From positions 6,548,001 through 6,612,000 of the forward strand of contig OX387608.1 in assembly GCA_947568835.1 (NCBI GenBank): 64,000 nt of DNA, given 5' to 3'. This DNA is from Protonemura montana (Eukaryota; Arthropoda; Insecta; Plecoptera; Nemouridae). Positions 24,470-34,945 of this stretch are shown here, piece by piece. The translations under genes and the position numbers were made by a program. Under the pieces are notes generated by a model that saw only the letters and a list, made by a program, of their open reading frames with translations, searched no databases and was not told the origin of the DNA. The number at the start of each line of letters is the position of its first letter. Within the stretch, counting starts at the first letter, position 1.

Positions 24470-24990
24470 TTACACCCCCCCCCCCCCAAAAAAAATAATA
24501 ACTTGTGTTCGCGTTTTTGTTTACGCTCTAACGGCCAACGTCAGCTTCAATTAAAACGAAATTTGCAGAAGATATTTTTGTGTTTTTAACATTTAACATT
24601 TTAAAACAAAATTAGTCAAATAATTTAGAAACATTCAAAATGTACGAAATTGTTCAGATTTTGTCCAGCGTTTTGGAGTTTTACCGGCCAAAAGTGATAA
24701 ATATGTTCTCACTAAACTTTGTAAAGATGTGAAATACGTCAAAATTAAGTAGTTGTGAAATTTTTAAGTCCGTGTGTGGTTTCTTTCTCGCTTTATTCAC
24801 AAATTTCCGAGTTAATTTTGTGAATTTTGGCTTATTTACTTTGATCCATGCAATGGAACGGGGTCACATTTTATCATCCCTTAATATTGCTATGCTCATT
24901 TTACAACTCAACTTAATTTGCGTTCGCAAAGCCCTTATGTTAAACCGTACTACTGCAGCTCTAATCTTAACCTCCCTCCGCGAAAAATGA
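24470..24990 (+). repeat. repeat R1, copy 3
   Basis: After a C run it reads GTTCGCGTTTTTGTTTACGC, ACGGCCAACGTCAGCTTC, GATGTGAAATACGTCAAAATT and the 3' block CACATTTTATCATCCCTTAA. Confidence 0.6.
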
Positions 24991-25024
24991 CCGCCAAATG
25001 ACTGGGGGATGCTCACAGGTGGGG

Positions 25025-25195
25025 TCACCGTCGTGTATAGAACTTTCACAGATTACTCGCATTTGAGACTGATGTATCAATAATTTGAGTCATAGTTATA
25101 ATTGAAGAAAATTGTCAAAAATGACGGTCACAAGCGCCATCTGGTGTGCACAACCGTTATATTGCGTGTTGCCGTCTCGTTTGGCCAGCACATAT
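25025..25195 (+). repeat. dispersed repeat S2 copy
   Basis: CACAGATTACTCGCATTTGA, ATTGTCAAAAATGACGGTCA, GCGCCATCTGGTG and GTTGCCGTCTCGTTTG match the family in + orientation. Confidence 0.65.
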
Positions 25196-25350
25196 TTTTA
25201 AATTAACGCCGGTTCTCTGATTTTGCCCACTTAATGTAAACTCGTGATTGTACAGCACTTCCCTCACCAATAAACTTTCCCCTCTGATCGCAGGTGAGAA
25301 AAATATAAGTATATGAAAACCGACGTGCGAATATTCTTTAAAAAATCAAC

Positions 25351-25492
25351 TCACACTGGTAGAGCGTCTTTGAATCGACGCATGAATCTCTGCGACCGCT
25401 GAACGAGCTCCTTCCTGTGCTCGGCCTCACTGGCTTGTTGTCGGAGCTGTAGCTTTGTCAATTTACCAGCAGGAGCTTGGCGATGTATGCGT
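25351..25492 (-). CDS. USP terminal exon
   Basis: GC-rich exon with acceptor CCTGCTTGTTCCAG. In the required phase it reads RIHRQAPAGKLTKLQLRQQA, SEAEHRKELVQRSQRFMRRF and KDALPV, then TGA at 25353-25351. The helix-prone basic sequence and the exact phase support it. A GTGAGT overlaps the stop (25354-25349), so an alternative continuation cannot be excluded. Confidence 0.7.
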
Positions 25493-28400
25493 CTGGAACA
25501 AGCAGGGCGTTAACTATTGGACGCCAATGAGCCAGCCCTCAAGAGATGGTCCAGGACCGGCGCAGTCAAGACCCTTTTAAAGAGGACTTAGTATTTGTTT
25601 TCTTGGGGGATGCAAGGAAAAAATATTAGTTTTTATTCTTTATTTGGGGTTAGTATGAACTGTTTAATCAACACTTAATCTCTTTGAATGCAAACTTTGC
25701 GGATTTTTTTTATAATAAATTTGATAAAAAAATTAACGAAAAAACGCCTTGAACAAGCTACTTTTACAACGCTTGCAACTGCAAGAAAAAAAAATAATTT
25801 TCGATTTTAAATAACGTCAATCTGTTGCCCAATGAGTCACAAGTTTTTGTTTTGTCGCGATCGATCAAATGGTTTGGCCACCTATTTGTATCCAGTTAAA
25901 TGTTATTACTGCTTGGGAATAGACCCGAAGAAAAGCCCACTCCAATAGCTTTACATCCGATTTCATTAACTTCGGAGGAAAGCTAATGTTAAACTTCGGT
26001 TCCTGCTTGTTTTCTGATATGTCTGATATGTCTGATATTGTTTCCTGTTCCTGTTCCTGAAGGTTGAAGGTAGAAAGATGTTTCCAGAATAAATAAAAAC
26101 AGAAGAAAATCTGCAATCAACTCCCGAAGACGCTGTTCGGTAACATTTCACACCATAAACTTTAGAGCTGTTTTTGTCCCCATTTTTGTTCAATTTAAAT
26201 GTTGTTCTAGTTTCAAAAATCGTTACCAAAATCTACATTTCTCTAATAATTCACTTGTGTTAGCGACCAGTACTTGCTTATTTATAAATAATCATTCAAA
26301 ATAAACCTAACTAGAAAGTGGAGACACGTTCGTTACTCACCCTTTCTGACCGCGGGCACCTTTGCCCTTCTGCCGCTTTGTATTTGGTGGGATCGGATGC
26401 CATTGAGATAAAGACTCTTCGGAATCCATCTGGTAGGCAGAGATCGGAGGCGTCGAAACAGTGCGAGAAATAGTTGGGAGAGGAGGTGGAAGAGGAGGTG
26501 GAACGGGCGTTGGAAGAGTAGTTGGAAGAGAAGGTGGAAGAGGAGGTGGAACGGGCTTTGGAAGAGTAGTTGAAAGAGGAGGTGGAAGAGGAGGTGGAAC
26601 GGGTGTTGGAAGAGTAGTTGGAAGAGAAGGTGGAAGAGGAGGTGTAAGAGGAGGTGAAAGAGGAGGTGTAAGAGGAGGTGAAAGAGGAGGTGGAAGAGGA
26701 ATTGAAAGAGGTGCTGGAAAGAGAAAAGAACGAGGAAGAACGGAAGTCATCAGCTCGACTCCTTTTTCGAGATGTTCGAGCCTTTTAACACTTTCAAAAC
26801 TTTCTTTCGAGTCTCTCGAGATTTTCACGCAATTTGCCTTTTTCTTTCGGGTTGTGACCCATTTGAGGCCGTCTGGCGACCACGCGCCGGACATTCGGCG
26901 TGTTACAATCGGTGAGCCACCTACAACTACGATGGACTGCTCAGGTTCTTTGCATGGGGATTTTTCCAGCTCGATGATGTCATCGTCCCTCGTGTACAGG
27001 AGTATGTAGGACGATCTCTGGTCTGCCGTCAAGGTAGTCGGCCGGACGGACTCGTCGTCGTAAAGGTGGTACTTGCCCGATCCCGTCCGGGCAGTGGTCG
27101 TGTAGTGGCCTGACAGGATCGATGATCCGTGGTGGTGAATCTGGGGACAGGCATAATCCATCTCTCACTTGGAGGTGCCAAACCGTCAAGCTCTGCAAGA
27201 AGCATTTATAATTGTGCAAAATACCACCGGAAAAAAGGTCGTCAAACATCTATCTACTATCATTCACTCACGAAGTGGGCCTTTTGGCCTGGAAACTTTC
27301 GATCCATTTAAACTTAAATTTAACCAGACACATGACCAGTTCTGTTCGGTAGCAAGGCTGGAGGGATGATTGTTAGTAAAACAACTTTATTTGTCTTGTT
27401 TATCAACCTCTCGACAGCATGGATTTGTGGAGGAATCCTGTTGTTCGCTTTGTATTGTCCTTCGGAAGAGATGTTAAGCCGGTGGTCCGCTCTTAATCCT
27501 CATCTTCACCCGCTCATTCACCGACGCTAATAAACCAGTGCCGCATGGCCCATTGTCAAAACAGTGCGTTCTAAAACCCCAATAATCAAATCATCAAGGA
27601 GAGAAAGAGTTGGCTAAGTTTTGTAGCAAATTTGAGAACTAGATTATCACGTAAGTAAAAAACCGGGTGTACCTGTATCTTATTGATACGGCCGATATTT
27701 AAGCGTGACTACGTTCAACTACCGCGTATAGGCACGTAGGTCAACTACCGTACTGACCATACTTCACTTGCAAGTTTTACATCTCTCTTTATTTGAGTTG
27801 TGTTTTCATATCTAATTTACATGCTGAAGGACTTTACAGATTGGGATGAAAGTGTCATCTTGCGATATATATATATTATTTTGCATTAGTCTACTGACGA
27901 GTGCCAAAAACGCTGCCTCCTCTCACGCCTCCAATATTTATTTTATAGAAAAATAAAAAAAAAATACTTTTAAAGAATTGTCTGAACTATTGAATGATAA
28001 TAAGTCGCATTCTGTCCTTTGTTTCCTGTAGGCTGTAGGGGTTGTTACACATTTGCCATTTTGCGTAATTTAACATTGGTCTTATGGAGAGCATTAAAAA
28101 CGCCAACCCCTCTAACGCCTCCAATATTTATTTTATCGAAAATAAAAAAAAAATCCTTTTGGAGAATTGTCTAAACTATTGAACGATAATAAGTCGCATT
28201 CTGTCCTTTGTTTCCTGTAGGCTGTAGGGGTTGTTACACATTTGCCGTTTTGCGTAATTTAACATTGGTCTTATGGGGAGTATTAAAAACGCCAAACCCT
28301 CTAACGCCTCCAATATTTATTTTATCGAAAATCAAAAAAATGTACTTTTAGAGAATTGTCTGAACTATTGAATGATAATAAGTCGCATTCTGTCCTTTGT

Positions 28401-31400
28401 TTCCAGTAGGCTGTAGGGGTTGTTACACATTTGCCATTTTGCGTAATTTAACATTGGTCTTATGGGGAGCATTAAAAACGCCAACCCCTCTAACGCCTCC
28501 AATATTTATTTTATCGAAAATAAAAAAAAAGTACTTTTAGAGAATTGTCTGAACTATTGAATGATAATAAGTCGCACTCTATACTTAGCTTCCTGTAGGC
28601 TGTAGAGCTTGTTACACATTGGCTATTTTGGAGAGCAAATCCGTACATGCCTCCCTATATAATGCGCTTTAAGACGTAGTCACGTCAAAATGCAATTTAA
28701 GTAATTTGAAAATAATTTAAAATGCCAGTCTCATGTGAGACATAAATCTTCATGCAAGAAAGTTACTGGAGCATTCACTCACAATCGCAGCCAAGGTGTA
28801 TAAAACAGAGGAGCTCTCGATCCGTTCCTTAAAATGAGCATCCAGGCATAGAGTATCGGGCACCTCCACATGCGTGCTCTTGGTCCCTTTGGCGTCTCGT
28901 CCGAGCCTGAGCATGAGCACGAGGGGCGCGTGCAAAAGCCGGATCTGCTTCGTGGAGGTGCCGTTCTTCGCGTGGCACACCTCGCAATTCCAGTCAGTCA
29001 CGTTCTCGTGGGCAAAATGGCGGTCGAGCGAGATCTCCACGGTTTCGCTGACCACCAAGTATAACCCGATATGTGTGTCAAATTGCGTCGACATGATGAA
29101 ACATTCGTGGCATCGCACTGGAATAGGTGACGAGAATTTAGGACAGGTAGTATTTAGATTCACTTGTTGTGTTTAACGACGCACTGCTTTGGCGACGGTA
29201 CTGGTTTTATGGTGTTGGTAAATGAATGTGTGATAGTGATTTTGATGATTCACCTAATCTAAGCTAGAAGGGAGGAGAGAAAACCCAGTGCCGGCACTTT
29301 TCCATCCGGCTGAACGTCCCTTCCGAAGGACAACTCGAACAGCAGGATTCCTCCACAAACCCATGCTGTCGAGAGGTTGATAAGCAAGGCGAGTGAAGTT
29401 ACTGTACTAAATTTCATCCCTCCAACCTCTCTCCCGAACAGAACTGATCGTGACTGGTTACTGGTAACAACGGCAATAATGATAACAACAGTAAAAACTT
29501 GAAACATTGCTAAAAATTTGTGTAACAGAGAGAACAATGTCTTGTACAGTGTAATTACCTTCAGTCAAAAATTGAGCGCGGAATATGCTATCAAACGTTT
29601 TCATTTTGTTGCTGCTTCTGTTGCTGCCAGATCTTGAAACAAACGAGATATTTTTTATAGTAAAAAAAAACTTTGGGAAGAAAAATAAGCAAGAAAACTT
29701 GAAGAACGTGCCAATGCCAATAGGTACTGTTTGTCCTAAAAACATAATTGATAAAATGTAATTAACATCCATTCCTTTTAAGCAATTTACCTATTTTCAT
29801 TTTGTTATATGTCTATATTTTGGAGCATGTTTTCGCTCTAGATTTAACTTCAAGACAGGTTCCCTAAAAAAACTGGTTCAAATTTGGGAAAGAAAACCAA
29901 GAGAAATCGGATAGGTACACTTAATAAAAAAAAGGGTTGCCATATCGTTCATCACCCTACGCGAAACTGCTAGCATTGAGTTTTCCTGGTGGGATCTATC
30001 AGAGAAGTAATTCCCAAAGTGCCTACTGGGGGTACTCGACGCAGTTTTCTGGAGAGAAACTTCCCGGAGAGCGAGACATATTTCTGAATTTTTTTTTTTT
30101 GAATTTTAAGCATGGGCAACGCCACAAAACAAGTTTTTATGTTTTCATACATTTTGTTCGTTGAAATCTTCTCAGCTTTCCGATAGCGTTTCATTTTTAG
30201 GTATCTTATGAGCGCTGTGTAAGTTCGGTAATGGCATTCAACTTACTGTGACAAGGAATTATTTGTTTCATCTGTGTGATCGACACTCGCGATGAGGAAG
30301 TGTAGGAATTCATGGGCGTCTTCCTGGCGTCCCGGTACAAAGCCCTTGAAGTTTCCTTGGGGATTGACAGAAATAAAAAAATAAGTTATCCGAGTTATCT
30401 CTTGCAAGAAATTCGGTGAATGTAAGTACAATATCCTGTCGTGAATATTCAATGGGCACCTCTTCCGAAGGACGGTCCAACTCAAACATGATTCCTCCAC
30501 AAATCAATGCTGTCAAGAGGTTGATGAGCAATTGGCGAATGATGTTCGTGTAAAACTGTGAATCCTCCAGCCTATTCTTATGTATGATGGCCACTTATCT
30601 AATACCGGACTCAGTGCAGTGTTACTCAACTTTGGTGATCTCACGAGAACCGGTGTTTCAACACTGTTTCCATTAAAAAGTAGGCTCCTCTAGCGTGTGG
30701 TTGAAGATTGAAATTGCTAGACGAAATCCCCGAAATAATAAATCTGCACATGAATATTCCCGAGGGTTATTTGGTAACTTACGTCTCATCAGTCTTAAGA
30801 TCATTTGCGGCGCAAAGGCCGTCTCGCTGGTGCGAATCAAGGAGAAGCACTTGGAAAGGGCACACATAGTGCAATCGCCACTTTCTGAAACAAAAAAGTC
30901 ATAATAGCAGTCCACCTTCGCATGGCTGTATTCGACTGGCCTGCACCAGGGTGGGTTTGAAACTTGCTCAATGGCGTTATGATTTTCACCGGGTTTGCAC
31001 CAGCTCAGAGCGAGAGCGCACCCATCTGAACACGTGATCACCAGCTGCCAGTGCATTAATTTGTTTTTCAATTGTACCGTCGAAATTCTCAGAGCAAGAA
31101 AAGTGCACTGGGATTGACTCGAGAGCAAGTAACTCTGCCAGTTGAACACGTGAAAGTTGCACTGGGACAGAGTCACACGCCCAGTCGAACACGTGAAAGT
31201 TGCACTGGGGCAGAGTCACATGCCCAGTCGAACACGTGAAAGTTGCACTGGGACAGAGTCACATGCCCAGTCGAACACGTGAAAGTTGCACGGGGGCAGA
31301 GTCACATGCCCAGTCGAACACGTGAAAGTTGCACTGGGGCAGAGTCACATGCCCAGTCGAACACGTGAAAGTTGCACTGGGGCAGAGTCACATGCCCAGT

Positions 31401-32610
31401 CGAACACGTGAAAGTAGCACTGGGGCAGAGTCACATGACCAGTCGAACACGTGAAAGTTGCACTGGGGTAGAGTCACATGCCCAGTCGAACACGTGAAAG
31501 TAGCACTGGGGCAGAGTCACATGCCCAGTCGAACACGTGAAAGTTGCACTGGGGCAGAGTCACATGCCCAGTCGAACACGTGAAAGTAGCACTGGGGCAG
31601 AGTCACATGCCCAGTCGAACACGTGAAAGTTGCACTGGGGCAGAGTCACATGCCCAGTCGAACACGTGAAAGTTGCGCTGGGGCAGAGTCACATGCCCAG
31701 TCGAACACGTGAAAGTTGTACTGGGACAGAGTCACATGTCCAGTCGAACACGTGAAAGTTGCACTGGGGCAGAGTCACATGACCAGTCGAACACGTGAAA
31801 GTTGCACTGGGACAGAGTCACATGTGCAGTCGAACACGTGAAAGTTGCACTGGGGCAACAGTTGGGAATAGTTGAGAAAATGTGATTCTTGTGGAGGTGC
31901 CGAGAACGCTCTGGTGGGTGTATCCAGGAGACACCAAGCTGGAGTTCGTTTAAAGATTGTTGTTTAGTTTTCTGTTTAAATGCAGACATCACTTCCCATA
32001 GACGCTGGGACAATGCAAACACACCGAGACCGAACCAATATCAACAACAAAATGAAAGAAATGAACAGGTATAAACAGTTAAATGTTGACAAAAACCATT
32101 TAAACTAGGTTTTGAATACTTTCGGGGTCGTATTTTCGAAAATACAAAATAAGTGAGTTTTTTTATTATTGACCTTGATAATTTAAGTTAGTGCATGAAC
32201 TAGGTAATTTTTGTAATTTTTTGGGTTCTTTTGTTATTGGAAAATTGTCAGGACTGCTTTCACCCTTGATAAAGTAACAGGCACAAGTTATGAAACGTTG
32301 GGAAATATAGTTGTTCTTTACTAGTTTAAAAGTCTTTTGTCAAAACTAGTGCTACGGTTAGATAAAGAAGACACGAGTCTAAAAACTGTAACAGTAAAAA
32401 GTTCAGCGCTTGCTGCCAAGACAAACTGTTTCTTCGCTCACGGTACTTACCTTGCAACTCGCAAAAGTTGTAGTGCAAGTTTCTGAAGAAGTCGGAGAAG
32501 AAAGCTGTGACGGGAGGTGTGTGGACCAGCGCCTGCAGCGCTGCGTTTATATAGCAAGTGTTTCCTTTGTTGACTAGGCCAACCCAAGGTCCGATCATTG
32601 CGCAGGTCAT
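25351..32610 (-). CDS. ubiquitin-specific protease, USP36/USP42/USP17-like, seven exons
   Basis: A cysteine protease that removes ubiquitin from proteins. Exons on the - strand, all phase-matched: 32610-32451, 30884-30783, 30355-30247, 29632-29559, 29117-28783, 27140-26341, 25492-25351; 573 residues and stop. The catalytic Cys is residue 19 in GLVNKGNTCYINAALQAL. QEDAHEFL is at 98-105, a CxxC pair is at 151/154 and 193/196 (zinc site of the fingers), the catalytic His is 272 in ILSGHY, Asp 288/289 is in YHLYDDESV, and the core ends with SSYILLYTR near 311. After an acidic and basic linker, a proline-rich repeat (about 402-490) and a basic C-terminus follow. The catalytic core order and spacing match USP36/42/17, but identity is too low to name the orthologue. 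The ATG at 32608-32610 is the first in frame; a further 5' exon is possible because the frame is open 45 bases upstream. Convergent with BLM. Confidence 0.88.
25600..25960 (+). repeat. dispersed repeat R4 with a single 26-bp monomer (USP intron 6)
   Basis: Shares GAAAAAACGCCTTGAACA, TCTGTTGCC, TTTTGTCGCGATCG, GGTTTGGCC and TTGTATCC with 62880-63325. It ends with AATAGACCCGAAGAAAAGCC and CACTCCAATAG, one copy of the unit that is tandemly expanded at 63330-64000. Confidence 0.65.
26341..27140 (-). CDS. USP exon 6, His box and proline-rich tail
   Basis: Starts at acceptor CTGTCCCCAG with IHHHGSSILSGHYTTTAR and YHLYDDESV. From about 26717 to 26440 it encodes alternating P-L-P-P-P-L, P-P-L-T/S and T-L-P-T-P-V-P units, possible SH3/WW or EVH1-type ligands. 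The DNA there is a GGAGGTGGAAGA-type repeat on the + strand. Donor GTGAGT at 26340, phase 2. Confidence 0.85.
27365..27560 (+). repeat. 5S-SINE tail fragment (USP intron 5)
   Basis: Matches the body of the 5S-derived SINE: CTCGACAGCATGGATTTGTG, GTCCTTCGGAAGAG, TTAAGCCGGTGGTCC and a tail ending CAAAACAGTGCGTTCTAAA. The 5S head is absent. Confidence 0.65.
27900..28640. repeat. 189-190-bp tandem repeat, about four copies (USP intron 5)
   Basis: CGCCTCCAATATTTATTTTA recurs with spacings of 190, 189 and 189 (CCAAT at 27931, 28121, 28310, 28499), together with AGGCTGTAGGGGTTGTTACA. The last copy is diverged. Confidence 0.85.
28783..29117 (-). CDS. USP exon 5, fingers and palm
   Basis: Encodes RCHECFIMSTQFDTHIGLYL, WNCEVCHAKNGTSTKQIRLL and APLVLMLRLGRD, then SSVLYTLAAI. 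Both zinc CxxC pairs are present. The usual SLKRF signature is replaced by MLRLGRD. Donor GTGAGT at 28782. Confidence 0.88.
29265..29465 (-). repeat. 5S-SINE body fragment (USP intron 4)
   Basis: Complement of the SINE body: CCTTCCGAAGGACAACTCG, GATTCCTCCACAAACCCATG, CTGTCGAGAGGTTGATAAGC. Confidence 0.65.
29559..29632 (-). CDS. USP exon 4
   Basis: A 74-nt exon found from phase: the QED-box exon ends in phase 2 and the CxxC exon starts after phase 1. It reads SGSNRSSNKMKTFDSIFRAQ then FLTE, matching IFGGxLRS of USP36-like enzymes. Acceptor TTTGTTTCAAG, donor GTAATT. Confidence 0.75.
30247..30355 (-). CDS. USP exon 3, QQD/QED box
   Basis: Encodes NFKGFVPGRQEDAHEFLHFL followed by IASVDHTDETNNS. 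Donor GTAAGT at 30246. The acceptor is CCCCAAG at 30356. Confidence 0.87.
30425..30670 (-). repeat. 5S-rRNA-derived SINE, head and body (USP intron 2)
   Basis: On the - strand the head reads CACCGGTTCTCGTGAGATCA, then CCAAAGTTGAGTAACACTG and GTCCGGTATTAG, following the 5S rRNA order (ACCGGTTCTCG, ATCACCGAAGTTAAGCA, TAGTACTTGGATGGG). The SINE body follows (GATTTGTGGAGGAATCATG). Confidence 0.7.
30783..30884 (-). CDS. USP exon 2
   Basis: Encodes SGDCTMCALSKCFSLIRTS and FAPQMILRLM, matching the CxxC and P-x-x-F/I region of USP36-like enzymes. Acceptor TTTTTTGTTTCAG, donor GTAAGT at 30782. Phases fit both neighbours. Confidence 0.85.
31130..31860. repeat. 43-bp minisatellite, about 17 copies, each with a CACGTG E-box (USP intron 1)
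   Basis: Unit GTCGAACACGTGAAAGTTGC followed by ACTGGGGCAGAGTCACATGC and CCA. Copies differ by single bases, mostly GTTGC/GTAGC, GGGGC/GGGAC and CATGCCC/CATGACC. Begins diffusely near 31100. Confidence 0.92.
32451..32610 (-). CDS. USP exon 1, Cys box
   Basis: Encodes GPWVGLVNKGNTCYINAAL and QALVHTPPVTAFFSDFFRNL. Donor GTAAGT at 32450. The 5' side holds three imperfect 12-bp repeats (GCGCAG..CCGT), each ending in a possible AG acceptor in the same phase, so the true start of this exon is not fixed. Confidence 0.85.
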
Positions 32611-32639
32611 TGCACGGTCCTGCGCACGGTTCTGCGTAC

Positions 32640-32790
32640 GGATCTGCGCCTGTAGCTATGCTTGTTGCTTTGTACGTTTCTGTAGCAATCCAAGATGTCC
32701 AAATTAATCATTTTGAGACTTACCTCTAAATGTACTTACTTTTATCAAGAACCCCCCTTCCCCCCACCCCATGGGCACGACCGCTGATCT
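32640..32790. other. USP upstream spacer
   Basis: Immediately 5' of USP exon 1 on the - strand. Short purine/pyrimidine tract with CCCCCCTTCCCCCCACCCC at about 32753-32771. No TATA box or clear promoter element seen. Confidence 0.3.
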
Positions 32791-32799
32791 CCCGTAACC

Positions 32800-33335
32800 T
32801 GGAGAGAGCATAGGATACAGCCAGCTGATTTCAAATAACCTGAATAGAGCTTAGGATCCAGCCAGCTGATCTCAAATAACCTGGAGAGAGCATAGGATAC
32901 AGCCAGCTGATTTCAAATAACCTGAACAGAGCTTAGGATACAGCCAGCTGATCTCAAATAACCTGGATAGAGCATAGGATCCAGCCAGCTGATCTCAAAC
33001 AACCTGGAGAGAGCACCGGATCAAGCCACCTGATCTCAAATAACCTGGATAGAGCATAGGATCCAGCCAGCTAATCTCAAATAACCTGGATAGAGCATAG
33101 AATACAGCCAGCTGATCTCAAATAACCTGGATAGAGCATAGGATCCAGCCAGCTGATCTCAAATAACCTGGATAGAACATAGGATCCACCTAGCTGATCT
33201 CAAATAACCTGGATAGAGCAAAGGATCCAGCCAGCTGATCTCAAATAACCTGGATAGAGCATAGGATCCAGCCAGCTGATCTCAAATAACCTGGATAGAG
33301 CATAGGATCCAGCCAGCTGATCAAAATTGAGCAGG
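32800..33335 (+). repeat. 41-bp minisatellite, locus 1 (about 12-13 copies)
   Basis: Unit AGCTGATCTCAAATAACCTG + GATAGAGCATAGGATCCAGC + C. Left copies are more diverged; a distal flank reads CAAAATTGAGCAGG. Confidence 0.92.
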
Positions 33336-33339
33336 TAAT

Positions 33340-34330
33340 CCATTGTTAGTAACAACTAGTAGTTTCTAAGTCCAAGATGTCCCTATGACTTCCATGCTAA
33401 TTTTATAGTTCTTCGAAACACGTCTGAAACCAACTTTGACTATTAAAGTGGTGCAAACTACGAAATCTTCGAGGAATACTGATGAGAATACTTAAAATAG
33501 CTCATGTTCTTGCGGAGATAACTAAAAAATCAGGGGCTCTCAAGATGGCGGCCTTGGCTTCAAAGTGTCTCTATGTAAACCGCTATCCAGGTTATTCAAG
33601 ATCAGCGGCTACTGCGCATGAACGATGCGAGATAAAATTGAGAAACACATTGATTTATTCTGTTTTAGACGGTAGACCTAATGTATGCACAAGTAGATAT
33701 TTTGTCTACTCATACGTTGGCCAGGTTTAGTAATGCGTTGGTTTCATGTGGAGTGACCACAGACCTATACACCCAATATTCAAAGTCGAGAGGTTACATG
33801 GTAATTTTGGTTTTACATGCATGCTTGAAGGTTCAACACTGCAGTATGAATGTTATTCACAGCTGGTGACATTGATGGCTAATCAAATGCAGCGAGAAAT
33901 TATTCTACTTCATGTTTCTATCGCAATGTAGCCGCCATACGATTTAAAGTACTTCACATAATTGCAAGTGCAGAGAGTTTTAACCCCTACTAACAATGAA
34001 CTTTGTAGGATTCAATGCTTAATTAAAAACACACACACACAAAACTTCTGTCAAAAGAAATCTGCTACCGAGATCATGCATTGCAATTAAGGGAAGGGGT
34101 AGGAGCATAACATGGCTTAGATGATCAAGTCGAGACGGGTTCAAATGTTGACACCTAACAAGATTTACACGAATCGAACTGTAAACATCCTTATTTTCAT
34201 TTGTGACATATGATTAATTATAAGTAATTATATATTTAACCATGTTTTTTCATAAAATTACACATTTCTCTGTTTTGCTAATTGGATGTTAACGTTTATA
34301 TATTAAATTCTAATTAAAATTGTTCACCAA
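33340..34330. other. spacer without recognised features
   Basis: AT-rich, apparently unique sequence with a short CA run near 34030. Open stretches on the + strand near 33480-33930 lack coding character. Confidence 0.4.
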
Positions 34331-34331
34331 C

Positions 34332-34449
34332 CTGAATATACGCCGTGATTAACTGCAGGCAAGTAGTTGAAACAACCTGTTCGATGTACTTCGCTGTCTG
34401 ATCGCTGGACTCGACTGATAAGAACGTACACAGGCTTGCAAAACTAGAT
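34332..34449 (-). CDS. candidate exon of an unrecognised gene (or a 5' exon of the USP gene)
   Basis: On the - strand: acceptor GCATTCTTTTACCCAG (ends 34450), 118-nt exon, donor CAG|GTTGGT at 34331. It reads SSFASLCTFLSVESSDQTAK and YIEQVVSTTCLQLITAYIQ, an amphipathic helical sequence typical of coding DNA. It ends in phase 0, which is compatible with USP exon 1 extended to an upstream AG. I cannot assign a family. Confidence 0.45.
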
Positions 34450-34639
34450 CTGGGTAAAAGAATGCAAGGGTTCAGGTAGCCGGGGTAGGTTTAGTTTCAT
34501 AACAAAGCAATTAAATCTAGGTAATCAAACTGACTCTAACCGAGATGTATCCATACCATATAAAATCGAGAGGTAAAATTGAATTCTATACTACAGCTAT
34601 TTGCTTGTAATATTATTACTATAGGTTATATAATTATAA

Positions 34640-34945
34640 TAGATTTTTGATATGTTTGACGACGCCTTGTTTTGACAATGGGCTCTAAGGCATTGGATTA
34701 TGGCGTCAGTGGATGATTTGGTGATGACGAGGAGGGTGATCTCTCCCGAACAGAACTGGCCATGTGTTTGTGAATACTTTATGGTAGAAATACACTCTAT
34801 GGAGTTCTGTGAGGATTTTTTTAAATATTTCTCCAATCGGAATTAACCCTTTTGGCATTTCCAAGTTCTAATATGCCCTTAAAACGTTCAAATGATAAAT
34901 GCATGAATGGATGGTTGGTGAATTCCACGAAGACCGGTGTTTTTA
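34640..34945 (-). repeat. degraded 5S-SINE fragments
   Basis: The - strand holds a tail-like piece (CATTGTCAAAACAAGGCG region, GCCATAATCCAATGCC) and, at 34915-34945, a head-like AACACCGGTCTTCGTGGAAT. The body between is lost. Confidence 0.5.

Noticed and set aside
25966..26056. Alternative last USP exon (reading NRNRKQYQ... to TAA)
   Set aside because: Phase fits, but it lies next to repeat R4, has low GC and low-complexity CAGACATAT repeats, and the exon at 25492-25351 fits better.
26461..27009. Gly/Arg-rich 182-codon + strand frame
   Set aside because: It is the antisense of the USP proline-rich exon, whose - strand reading has conserved catalytic motifs.
32800..33335. CRISPR-like array
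   Set aside because: Units are contiguous without unique spacers, and the setting is a eukaryotic genome.
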